Position numbers and translations under genes: made by a program | NCBI GenBank assembly: GCA_020848015.1 | Contig: JADLBA010000141.1 | Span: 1 to 8,708 of the forward strand | DNA: 8,708 nt | DNA from: Crocinitomicaceae bacterium | GTDB lineage: Bacteria; Bacteroidota; Bacteroidia; Flavobacteriales_D; Sanyastnellaceae | Direction: 5' to 3' | The notes under the pieces: model-generated | What the model saw: only the letters and a program-made list of their open reading frames with translations | Database searches by the model: none | What the model was told of the DNA's origin: nothing | In this document: in pieces, positions 1 through 6,460 of the stretch | Layout: the number at the start of each line of letters is the position of its first letter | How positions within the stretch are numbered: the first letter of the stretch is position 1

Positions 1-771
1 CCGGTAAATCTGCTGATGGCAAGCGGCATTTTTTTCGCAATTGCACCGGGAATAGCAAAGTACAGCAACGTAATACTGAGGTCTGCCATCGTTTTGCTTT
101 TGTTATTTGCCATTATTCTTGTAAACCTTGAGGTGCCAATGCAATGGGAGTTTATGAGCCCTTTGCAAAGTCTCGGAGACTTCAAGAAAATGATCTCCTT
201 TTTCCTCTTTAACGGGTATTATTCCGTGCTTCCATGGATTATTTTCTTTCTCGCCGGATTGGTTCATGGCAGAGGCAATATTCGACCAAATGGCTTCTTC
301 CCTCCCTCTTCTCTATTAGGACTGGGGCTTGTTGCGATGTCATTCATTGTTCAACAGTTCTTTTTGGGACTTTATGACAACATTGATCCTATCCCGACCT
401 ATGGCTCAATTGCTTTCAGATTAAAACTATATTTCCCCGCTTTTGTATTCTTTGCGACGGGTGTATGTATTATGCTGCTTAATCTCCTGACCTTCTTTTT
501 CAGCAGATATGAGTTACCCCGGTATCAAAAGACCATTCAGAATATCTCTTCCTCAAAGTACAGTGTTTACTTCTTTATGATGCTGTTTTGTTTTATTATT
601 TCCAGTGGGTTTAATACTGTACTGCTTTCACAGGAAAGTATGCTAATTCTATTTACTCTCGGACTGACTTTGCTCAGCGTATGGGTTACCCTGCTTTGGA
701 AGAAGAGGCTGAATCCCAAAGCACCCGTCGAATGGTTGGTAAAGTATGTCTCCGGCTCGACGAAGAATTGA
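1..771 (+). CDS. Polytopic membrane protein, DUF418/YeiB-like or acyltransferase-like (5' end missing)
   Basis: The reading frame is open from the first base, so the N-terminus lies upstream; the ATG at 16 is internal or uncertain. The visible 256 codons are very hydrophobic, with about six to seven membrane segments, for example VLPWIIFFLAGLVHGR and FVFFATGVCIMLLNLLTFFF. The phrase FNGYYSVLPWIIFFLAGLVHGRG resembles the 'NGY-P-PW--FFL-GM--GR' region of DUF418 (YeiB) and heparan-alpha-glucosaminide acetyltransferase-like (DUF1624) proteins. The C-terminal LLWKKRLNPKAPVEWLVKYV resembles the 'W-----GPLEWLWR' ending of DUF418 proteins. An inner-membrane location is inferred, and the substrate is unknown. 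I considered MenA because menC follows, but no UbiA-type Asp-rich motif (NDxxD or DxxxD) is present. The stop codon overlaps the likely TTG start of menC, so the two are probably co-transcribed and translationally coupled. Confidence 0.6.
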   Translation, partial: PVNLLMASGIFFAIAPGIAKYSNVILRSAIVLLLLFAIILVNLEVPMQWEFMSPLQSLGDFKKMISFFLFNGYYSVLPWIIFFLAGLVHGRGNIRPNGFFPPSSLLGLGLVAMSFIVQQFFLGLYDNIDPIPTYGSIAFRLKLYFPAFVFFATGVCIMLLNLLTFFFSRYELPRYQKTIQNISSSKYSVYFFMMLFCFIISSGFNTVLLSQESMLILFTLGLTLLSVWVTLLWKKRLNPKAPVEWLVKYVSGSTKN

Positions 772-1808
772 AAACGTTCATCAGAGAATACGATCTTATT
801 TTTTCCTTTCCTGCCAAGACTTCGAGAGAGGTTATGAAGGCAAGGAAAACGTGGTTTCTCTTTTTCTCACAGAATGGAATAACGGGTATTGGTGAATGTG
901 CACCAATCGGGGGGTTATCCATCGAAACCTTAGATGAAGTCAGAATTGCATTGCGAAAAATTGCCGAAGGAGAAATCCCTTTCGACCCTTTCGATATCCG
1001 GCTGCAACATTTGTCTTCTGTTCGGTTTGCAATGGAAACTGCACTGTTGGATTTCCAATGCGGAGGAAATAGGAGACTTTTCGACGACACCGAGCCCAAT
1101 CGTTTCAGAAATATTTCGATCAACGGGCTTGTCTGGATGAATGATTTTTCATCAATGCTTACTGAAGCGCAGAAGAAGATTGAAATGGGGTTCCGCTGTA
1201 TAAAACTCAAAGTCGGAAGTATTGATTTCAAAGAGGAACTGAGATTACTCAGTACTATTAGAAAAAAATTCAGTGCTGAATACCTTGAAATACGACTCGA
1301 TGCAAATGGAGCCTTTTCTGCTGACAATGTACTCGAAAAGCTGGAGGCATTATCGGTCTTTCACATTCATTCCATTGAGCAGCCGATCAGCAAGGGACAG
1401 ACCGAGCTAATGAGCAGACTTTGCGCACAGAGTCCTATACCTATCGCGCTCGATGAAGAGTTGATAGGTATTTACAACACGAAGAAAAAAGAGGAATTGC
1501 TCGATGCAGTCCACCCATCGTATATCATTCTGAAACCTTCCCTCCACGGCGGAATTGCCGGTACAACTGAGTGGATACAAATTGCTCGGCAGAGAAATAT
1601 TAATTGGTGGGCAACATCAGCTCTTGAATCTAATATCGGTCTCAATGCCATTGCTCAATGGGCGAATGGTTTTTCCCTTACTATTCCGCAAGGTTTGGGA
1701 ACCGGTGGGCTCTTTATAAATAATATCGTTTCACCGTGGAAAGTAATAAATGCCGAACTATGTTACACCCCAACTATTGAATGGGATATTTCGGAAATAG
1801 TAATCTGA
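768..1808 (+). CDS. menC: o-Succinylbenzoate synthase (MenC), enolase superfamily
   Basis: This enzyme dehydrates SHCHC to o-succinylbenzoate in cytosolic menaquinone synthesis. From a TTG at 768 the protein has 346 residues, the usual family size. Enolase-superfamily landmarks lie in order: an N-terminal capping domain with GIGECAPIGGLS (40-51), the K146-L-K148 pair, metal ligands D178 (LDANG), E204 (SIEQP) and D229 (ALDEE), K256 (ILKPS), and the C-terminal ESNIGLNAIAQWA. The frame is open back to an ATG at 681, but that start would overlap the upstream gene by 91 nt and add 29 residues with no family counterpart. The TTG at 768 forms a TTGA overlap with the upstream stop, and MKTFIREYDLIFSFPAKTSR matches the expected first beta strand of MenC. 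The next ATG, at 834, would remove that strand. menE follows directly. Product confidence is high; the start is inferred. Confidence 0.93.
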   Translation: MKTFIREYDLIFSFPAKTSREVMKARKTWFLFFSQNGITGIGECAPIGGLSIETLDEVRIALRKIAEGEIPFDPFDIRLQHLSSVRFAMETALLDFQCGGNRRLFDDTEPNRFRNISINGLVWMNDFSSMLTEAQKKIEMGFRCIKLKVGSIDFKEELRLLSTIRKKFSAEYLEIRLDANGAFSADNVLEKLEALSVFHIHSIEQPISKGQTELMSRLCAQSPIPIALDEELIGIYNTKKKEELLDAVHPSYIILKPSLHGGIAGTTEWIQIARQRNINWWATSALESNIGLNAIAQWANGFSLTIPQGLGTGGLFINNIVSPWKVINAELCYTPTIEWDISEIVI

Positions 1809-1815
1809 CAAGGGA

Positions 1816-2871
1816 TTGAACAATTATTTTATTAATAACAGAACTTTTAATCGCCATCAGTTGGAAGAGTGGGCTTGGGACAGGATTGCCAACTCTCCTG
1901 AGTGGGAAAAATCCCACCTGTTATTCCTCCTTGAATGGCTCGGAAAAACAGAACATATCAATGTTCAGACGAGCGGCTCCACTGGTGTGCCAAAGACGAT
2001 CCGGATACTGAAAGAGAACATGAAACAGTCTGCTCGTATGACCGCAGACTACTTTCAACTTCCTCATGGAACCATTGCTATTCTCGCAATTCCATCCATG
2101 TATATCGGAGGAAAGATGATGATCGTGAGGGCACTGGAGATGGGGTGGAGGCTCTTATGGACGGAACCTCTTTCTGTGCCGGACATATTACGAGAGTATC
2201 CGATAGACTTTGCCGCGTTTACCCCTATGCAGGCAGCAGGATTGATCAACAAGGATAAGAGTGCATTTGAGAAGATTAGGACAGTCATACTCGGCGGCGG
2301 AATTGTATCCAGAGTCTTGGAGGAAGAATTGAAGAGATGTTCCAACCGCATAGTGATCACCTACGGCATGACGGAAACTATTTCCCATATCGCTATTCGA
2401 GATATCAATGTCGCCGGAGACGATGGTTTTTTCACCGCACTGCCCAGTGTTAGTTTTTCGCAGGATGAAAGAGGCTGCCTTGTAATCACCGCTCCGCATC
2501 TCACCAATGATGTTGTTGTTACCAATGATGTAGTGAATTTAGTCTCGAATAGTCAGTTTGAATACCTTGGCAGGTACGACAATGTGATCAATAGTGGTGG
2601 TATCAAAATTTTTCCCGAAAAAATAGAACATTCAATGACACCCTTTATTTCGAAACAATTTTTTATTTCTGCGACAATGGATGATGTTTTAGGAGAAAGG
2701 GCGACTCTTTTTATTGAAGACAGTACCTGGAGCAATAGTGAAGTTGCTGTACTCAAGGATCAATTGAAAAGGGTAGGGGGGCACACAGCACTGATAAAGG
2801 AAATTGTATTTGTGCCTCATTTTAATTATACGGCAACTGGAAAACTGATCAGAAAAAATTACCGGCAATGA
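1816..2871 (+). CDS. menE: o-Succinylbenzoate-CoA ligase (MenE), short AMP-binding enzyme
   Basis: The enzyme adenylates o-succinylbenzoate, the MenC product, and transfers it to CoA, giving OSB-CoA for MenB. The 351-residue protein is short for the ANL superfamily, as in Bacteroidota MenE. Core motifs are the P-loop TSGSTGVPK (52-60), YGMTET (183-188), the hinge-region GRYDNVINSGGIKIFPEKIE (252-271) and the C-terminal TGK with catalytic Lys343. The start is TTG at 1816. An in-frame TAA at 1801-1803 excludes any earlier start, and the next start-like codons would cut into the N-terminal NYFINNRTFN strand. A purine run, AAGGGA, directly abuts the TTG, too close for a normal Shine-Dalgarno. The gene lies 7 nt after menC and overlaps rdgB by ATGA. 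Residues 230-241 read TNDVVVTNDVVN, a small in-frame repeat just before the hinge. Confidence 0.94.
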   Translation: MNNYFINNRTFNRHQLEEWAWDRIANSPEWEKSHLLFLLEWLGKTEHINVQTSGSTGVPKTIRILKENMKQSARMTADYFQLPHGTIAILAIPSMYIGGKMMIVRALEMGWRLLWTEPLSVPDILREYPIDFAAFTPMQAAGLINKDKSAFEKIRTVILGGGIVSRVLEEELKRCSNRIVITYGMTETISHIAIRDINVAGDDGFFTALPSVSFSQDERGCLVITAPHLTNDVVVTNDVVNLVSNSQFEYLGRYDNVINSGGIKIFPEKIEHSMTPFISKQFFISATMDDVLGERATLFIEDSTWSNSEVAVLKDQLKRVGGHTALIKEIVFVPHFNYTATGKLIRKNYRQ

Positions 2872-3449
2872 AAGAAATAGTTTTTGCTTCCGGCAACCCC
2901 GGAAAGGTGAAAGAGGTAGGAGGAAATTTCGGAAAAACGATAAGGGTAATTGGCTTGAAGGATATCCTCTGCACAAGTGATTTGCCCGAAACATCTGATA
3001 CATTTCGCGGTAATGCACACCAGAAAGCAAAATATGTGTGGGAGCATTTCCGGCGCGATTGTTTTGCGGATGATACCGGCTTAGAAGTCGAAGCGCTGAA
3101 TGGCCGGCCGGGAGTATTTTCAGCACGCTACGCTGGAGAAGGGAAAAATAATACAGCCAATATTGAAAAGCTGTTAGCTGAAATGAAGAATCAGCAAAAC
3201 CGACGGGCACAATTCAGAACCGTGATCTGTTGTATTGTCGGGGGAAAAGAATATTTTTTTGAGGGAATTGCAGCCGGTCATATTAGCAAAGAACTGAGAG
3301 GCAGCGCTGGATTCGGCTATGATCCGGTTTTTATTCCTGACGGAAATTCGCACTCCTTTGCTGAAATGAGTACGGAGGAAAAGAACCGGTTTAGTCACCG
3401 TGGAAAAGCAATTGAACAACTCAAAAAATTCCTTCTTTCACAGTATTGA
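2868..3449 (+). CDS. rdgB: XTP/dITP pyrophosphatase (RdgB/HAM1 family)
   Basis: This enzyme hydrolyses non-canonical purine nucleoside triphosphates (dITP, ITP, XTP) to monophosphates plus pyrophosphate, keeping deaminated purines out of DNA and RNA. The 193-residue length is typical. Family motifs are all present: the N-terminal ASGNPGKVKEV with S8, N10 and K13; FADDTGLEVEALNGRPGVFSARYAG (66-90) with the likely catalytic Asp69; GFGYDPVFIP (148-157); and SHRGKA (176-181). The ATG at 2868 overlaps the menE stop (ATGA), a sign of translational coupling. Co-transcription with men genes is probably an operon passenger arrangement, since no pathway link is known to me. It is cytosolic; no signal peptide is seen. 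Confidence 0.96.
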   Translation: MKEIVFASGNPGKVKEVGGNFGKTIRVIGLKDILCTSDLPETSDTFRGNAHQKAKYVWEHFRRDCFADDTGLEVEALNGRPGVFSARYAGEGKNNTANIEKLLAEMKNQQNRRAQFRTVICCIVGGKEYFFEGIAAGHISKELRGSAGFGYDPVFIPDGNSHSFAEMSTEEKNRFSHRGKAIEQLKKFLLSQY

Positions 3450-3476
3450 CCGGATTGTGTTTATTTGCAGTCCCGA

Positions 3477-3507
3477 ATTATTTAAATGCAAATAATCCTG
3501 ATTCAGG
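3477..3507. repeat. Two adjacent palindromes in the rdgB-accA gap
   Basis: ATTATTT (3477-3483) and AAATAAT (3490-3496) form a perfect 7-bp inverted repeat with a 6-nt loop. Directly after it, CCTGA-T-TCAGG (3497-3507) is a near-perfect short palindrome followed by GTTTTG. Together they may be a weak terminator or processing site between rdgB and accA, or an operator for accA. The first stem is pure AT and the second loop is very small, so neither is a strong terminator. I see no clear TAnnTTTG promoter box in this 81-nt gap. Confidence 0.35.
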
Positions 3508-3530
3508 GTTTTGCCGAAAAATTACAACCG

Positions 3531-4487
3531 ATGACCTATCTTGAGTTTGAGCAGCCTTTGAAAGAGCTGAACGAGCAAATAGAAAAGCTGAAAGAAAGCG
3601 AACAGAAGAATGGAGTAGATATTTCCAAAGCAATCCGGGACCTTGAAAAGGTACTCAAGGAGAAGACAAAGGAAATCTACGCCAATCTTGATCCTTGGCA
3701 GCGTGTGCAGGTAAGTCGCCACCCAGACCGCCCCTATACCTTAAAATATATCGAATACATTACCGGTGGGCATTGGATCGAACTGCACGGGGATAGAACG
3801 GTAAAAGACGACAAAGCCATGGTAGGAGGTTTTGGCCTGATTGACAATATGTCGGTGATGTTCATCGGACAACAGAAAGGGGATACTACCAAACTTCGGC
3901 AATACAGGAATTTTGGTATGGCCAATCCGGAGGGGTACAGAAAAGCAATGCGCCTGATGAAGCTCGCCGAAAAGTTCAATAAGCCCATTGTTACCTTTAT
4001 AGATACTCCTGGAGCTTTCCCCGGCCTCGAAGCAGAAGAAAGAGGGCAGGGCGAAGCTATTGCACGCAATCTCTACGAAATGATGCAGTTAAAAGTACCG
4101 GTGATTTGCATCATTATAGGCGAAGGCGCTTCTGGAGGAGCATTGGGAATTGGCATTGGTGATAAAGTACTGATGCTTGAAAATACCTGGTATTCGGTCA
4201 TCTCCCCGGAATCATGTTCGTCCATCCTTTGGCGAAATTGGGATCACAAGGTTACCGCTGCTTCTGCGTTGAAGCTGACAGCAGAAGATATGCATGATAA
4301 CAAGCTGATTGACGGGATTATCAAAGAACCATTGGGCGGAGCACACGCCCACCCCGACGAGGCGTGTGCTCTCGTGAAAAAAGAGATATTAAAGCAATTA
4401 GAAAAACTGAACCGGCTTTCCCCTGAAGAGCGGGTCAATAATCGAATCAATAAGTTCTGTTCAATGGGGGTAGTTATTGGAAAATAG
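3531..4487 (+). CDS. accA: Acetyl-CoA carboxylase carboxyltransferase subunit alpha (AccA)
   Basis: AccA is half of the carboxyltransferase that, with AccD, moves a carboxyl group from carboxybiotin on BCCP to acetyl-CoA, giving malonyl-CoA for fatty acid synthesis. From ATG 3531 the protein is 318 residues, the usual length. It has an N-terminal coiled-coil-like part (FEQPLKELNEQIEKLKE), then SRHPDRPYTLKYIEYI (62-77), DTPGAFPGLEAEERGQGEAIARN (158-180), the oxyanion-hole glycines GEGASGGALGIGIG (197-210) and YSVISPESCSSILWR (221-235). An in-frame ATG at 3486 would add 15 residues (MQIILIQGF...) that lack family similarity and lie partly in a palindrome, so I prefer MTYLEFEQPL at 3531. The gap to rdgB is 81 nt. 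No accD is visible, as expected for Bacteroidota, where the two genes are often apart. Confidence 0.96.
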   Translation: MTYLEFEQPLKELNEQIEKLKESEQKNGVDISKAIRDLEKVLKEKTKEIYANLDPWQRVQVSRHPDRPYTLKYIEYITGGHWIELHGDRTVKDDKAMVGGFGLIDNMSVMFIGQQKGDTTKLRQYRNFGMANPEGYRKAMRLMKLAEKFNKPIVTFIDTPGAFPGLEAEERGQGEAIARNLYEMMQLKVPVICIIIGEGASGGALGIGIGDKVLMLENTWYSVISPESCSSILWRNWDHKVTAASALKLTAEDMHDNKLIDGIIKEPLGGAHAHPDEACALVKKEILKQLEKLNRLSPEERVNNRINKFCSMGVVIGK

Positions 4488-4517
4488 ATACTTAGCAGTC
4501 GTTTTGCTAAGTATTTA
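4485..4517 (+). terminator. Hairpin starting at the accA stop codon
   Basis: ATACTTAGCA (4488-4497) and TGCTAAGTAT (4505-4514) form a perfect 10-bp stem with a 7-nt loop, GTCGTTT. It can be extended by three pairs, one of them G-T, into the accA TAG stop and the downstream TTA. Only a short run, TTTATCC, follows, so this is a weak or Rho-assisted terminator, or an mRNA 3'-end stabiliser. It separates accA from the envelope gene downstream, which has its own promoter-like sequence. Confidence 0.6.
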
Positions 4518-4591
4518 TCCTAAAATTGGCACAGAAACCCCCCTTCATTTAATTTTCGTGCCAGAGCAGGGAAACTTTTTCCCTCGATTTG

Positions 4592-4621
4592 TTGTGAGGC
4601 GCTATGATATGGTTAGATTTG
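4592..4621 (+). promoter_or_regulatory. Bacteroidota-type promoter for the OmpA/TPR lipoprotein gene
   Basis: TAGATTTG (4614-4621) matches the Bacteroidota -7 consensus TAnnTTTG. A TTG at 4592-4594, within TTTGTTG, lies 19 nt upstream, as expected for the -33 element. Transcription would start near 4628, giving a leader of about 40 nt that is AT-rich and lacks a Shine-Dalgarno, as is common for highly expressed genes in this phylum. It sits in a 180-nt intergenic gap after the accA hairpin. The prediction is from consensus only. Confidence 0.6.
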
Positions 4622-4667
4622 CGCCGATTTTTTTAAATACAGTTACAATTATCAAATCAATAAAATT

Positions 4668-6365
4668 ATGAAAAAGAACAACTTCTACGTTTACTTCGTG
4701 GCAGTTCTCGCTTCATTGGTTCTCGCGGCCTGCGCGAACCTTGGGAAGATGGAGAAGCATATTAAGGACCTCAGCGCCCAAGCTACTCCAAACCCGCTGG
4801 AAGTTCATGGTGACAGTGTCGCCATCAATATCAGCGGTAAATTCCCGGAAAAGTATTTTGCTAAGAAAGTAGTCGCAGAGGCAACTCCCGTATTGGTTTA
4901 TCAGGGAGGAGAAACAAAATATAAAACCAAAACCTACCAAGGGGAAAAAGCTGCCGGCAATGGTGAGGTGGTTCCTTACAAAACAGGAAAGAGTTTTTCT
5001 TATTCCGATAAAATCGGCTACCAACCCGCTATGGAAACCAGTAAATTAGAACTGCGCATTCACGGAACGCAGGGCACTAAATCGGCTGATTTCGACCCAA
5101 TTCCTGTTTCAGATGGTATCATTGCTACGCCTTATCTGCTAAAGAGCGATGACAAAGCGGTGAGTTCAAAAGACAATTTCGTCCGTGTGCTGCCTTTTAG
5201 CACCGAAGCGGTGATAAACTTCGATTATAATTCGTCCAAGGTTAAGCCCGCTGAATTAAAACAGAAAGATATCGCCGAACTGGATACATTTTTTACTAAG
5301 GTAGCGGCGAACCCGAAAATGGTGATTAAGAGCATCGAGTTTCAGGCGTATGCATCTCCCGAAGGAGAAATATTCCTGAATGACAACCTCGCCTCCGAGC
5401 GTGCTGATGCAGGAAAGAAAGTACTTATTGACTTGTTGAAAAAGTCAAAATCTAACACTCAGTATGAGCCGATGATGAAGCTGGTGCCGAAAGGAGAAGA
5501 CTGGAATGGTTTCCGCGAGGAAATGACCAAATCAAATATTACAGACCGCGATATTATTATTCGTATTCTTGAAAAGACAAGCGATCTGAATTCACGCGAG
5601 AAAGAGATTAAAAACATCAGCAAAACCTATCTCGAAATTCAGAACCAGATCTTCCCCGCGCTGCGTCGTTGTATTATCCGTGTAAACTATGATCTCGAAG
5701 GGTACAGTGATGCTGAACTGAAAACAATTGCCTCTACTACTCCTGATAAACTCAAATACGAAGAACTGCTGAAAGCGGGGTCACTTACTGAAGATCTAGG
5801 ACAGCAGGCATCTATCTATTCTGCCGCAGAGAAAAAAGCGGAAGGTGATTACCGGGCTGCCAACAACCTCGGTGTTGTGTATTACCAGCAGAATAAAATC
5901 AAGGATGCCGAAACACAGTTCAAAAAAGCTTATGAAATGAAGAAGACACCGGAGACCAGCAATAATATTGGTATCGTTACCAGGCTGAAAGGTGATCGCA
6001 AAGGGGCTACCGCCTATTTCAATGAAAGCAGTGCGCCGGAAGCAAAATACAACAAAGGGTTGATCAATGTTCAGAACGGAGATTATACCTCTGCCATTAG
6101 CAATATGAGCGGATATAAAACTTTTAATACCGCCCTTGCCAAATTACTGAACAAAGACAATGCAGGCGCGAAGGGCGATATGGATGCAAGCAACGACAGT
6201 TCGGCCTTGGCTGATTACCTGAAAGCAGTTATCGCTGCACGTAGCAATGATTCAGCAGCAGTAGCCTCCAACCTTAAAAGTGCCGTGAAGAAAGATGGCT
6301 CACTTGCTGAAAAAGCTAAGAAAGACCTCGAATTCCGTAATTTTAAGGATGCATTGAATTTCTAA
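4668..6365 (+). CDS. Lipoprotein with OmpA-like domain and TPR-like repeats
   Basis: This is a 565-residue predicted envelope lipoprotein. A basic, hydrophobic signal peptide ends in the lipobox L19-A20-A21-C22. Residues 40-175 form a Gly/Thr/Lys-rich region of likely beta structure. Residues about 183-256 resemble an OmpA C-terminal fold: INFDYNSSKVKPAEL, then IEFQAYASPEG (223-233) and the helix NDNLASERA (238-246). The canonical 'GHTD' is replaced by AYASPEG, a variant I associate with Bacteroidota OmpA-like proteins, so the usual peptidoglycan-binding Asp is absent while Arg245 is kept. Residues about 390-480 look like TPRs, with ANNLGVVYYQQNKIKDAETQFKKAY the clearest unit and two degenerate ones after it. 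It may act as an envelope scaffold, but its exact role is unknown. ATG 4668 is set by the signal peptide. It is monocistronic by signals: promoter upstream, strong terminator downstream. Confidence 0.8.
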   Translation: MKKNNFYVYFVAVLASLVLAACANLGKMEKHIKDLSAQATPNPLEVHGDSVAINISGKFPEKYFAKKVVAEATPVLVYQGGETKYKTKTYQGEKAAGNGEVVPYKTGKSFSYSDKIGYQPAMETSKLELRIHGTQGTKSADFDPIPVSDGIIATPYLLKSDDKAVSSKDNFVRVLPFSTEAVINFDYNSSKVKPAELKQKDIAELDTFFTKVAANPKMVIKSIEFQAYASPEGEIFLNDNLASERADAGKKVLIDLLKKSKSNTQYEPMMKLVPKGEDWNGFREEMTKSNITDRDIIIRILEKTSDLNSREKEIKNISKTYLEIQNQIFPALRRCIIRVNYDLEGYSDAELKTIASTTPDKLKYEELLKAGSLTEDLGQQASIYSAAEKKAEGDYRAANNLGVVYYQQNKIKDAETQFKKAYEMKKTPETSNNIGIVTRLKGDRKGATAYFNESSAPEAKYNKGLINVQNGDYTSAISNMSGYKTFNTALAKLLNKDNAGAKGDMDASNDSSALADYLKAVIAARSNDSAAVASNLKSAVKKDGSLAEKAKKDLEFRNFKDALNF

Positions 6366-6385
6366 ATTTTCTGTGGAATTTTATC

Positions 6386-6414
6386 AAACCTCCGGAATAT
6401 CCCGGAGGTTTTTT
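6386..6414 (+). terminator. Intrinsic terminator of the lipoprotein gene
   Basis: AAACCTCCGG (6386-6395) and CCGGAGGTTT (6402-6411) form a perfect 10-bp stem with a GC-rich core and the 6-nt loop AATATC. Six T residues (6409-6414) overlap and follow the stem. It lies 21 nt after the lipoprotein stop codon. This is the clearest Rho-independent terminator in the window. Confidence 0.92.
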
Positions 6415-6432
6415 ATTCAAATACATTTGAAT
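6415..6432 (+). promoter_or_regulatory. Promoter -7 box within a perfect inverted repeat, before the DUF3078 gene
   Basis: TACATTTG (6422-6429) fits the TAnnTTTG -7 box and would start transcription about 25 nt before the ATG at 6461. No good -33 TTG is present at the expected distance, because that position falls in the upstream terminator. The box is embedded in ATTCAAA-TACA-TTTGAAT (6415-6432), a perfect 7-bp inverted repeat with a 4-nt centre. It could be an operator over the promoter, or simply an AT-rich coincidence. Confidence 0.45.
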
Positions 6433-6460
6433 TTACAAACGGTCAACCTTAATTGCAATT

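Noticed and set aside
681..767. N-terminal extension of menC from the ATG at 681
   Set aside because: It overlaps the upstream gene by 91 nt, and its 29 residues do not resemble MenC. The TTG at 768 gives the standard length and N-terminal strand.
1..771. Assignment of the first gene as menA
   Set aside because: No UbiA-family Asp-rich prenyl-diphosphate motif is found in the 256 visible residues.
686..1327. 213-codon open frame on the - strand opposite menC
   Set aside because: It is Ser-rich antisense shadow with no domain, and it lies entirely opposite a confidently assigned enzyme gene and its upstream overlap.
2503..2531. 18-nt-spaced direct repeat ACCAATGATGT in menE (TNDVVVTNDVVN)
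   Set aside because: It appears not to change the expected protein length in this region, and TND-V-like sequence is usual before the MenE hinge, so it is probably local sequence similarity rather than an insertion.
3486..3530. N-terminal extension of accA from the ATG at 3486
   Set aside because: The 15 extra residues lack family similarity and begin within a palindrome. MTYLEFEQPL at 3531 matches the normal AccA start.
4527..4563. TGGCAC resembling a sigma-54 -24 element, with a distant GTGCCA
   Set aside because: The -12 half (TTGCA/T) is missing at the required distance, and the 25-nt loop makes the inverted repeat weak.
4477..4671. 64-codon + strand frame across the accA-lipoprotein gap
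   Set aside because: It overlaps both neighbours and crosses the hairpin and the promoter box. The composition is not protein-like.
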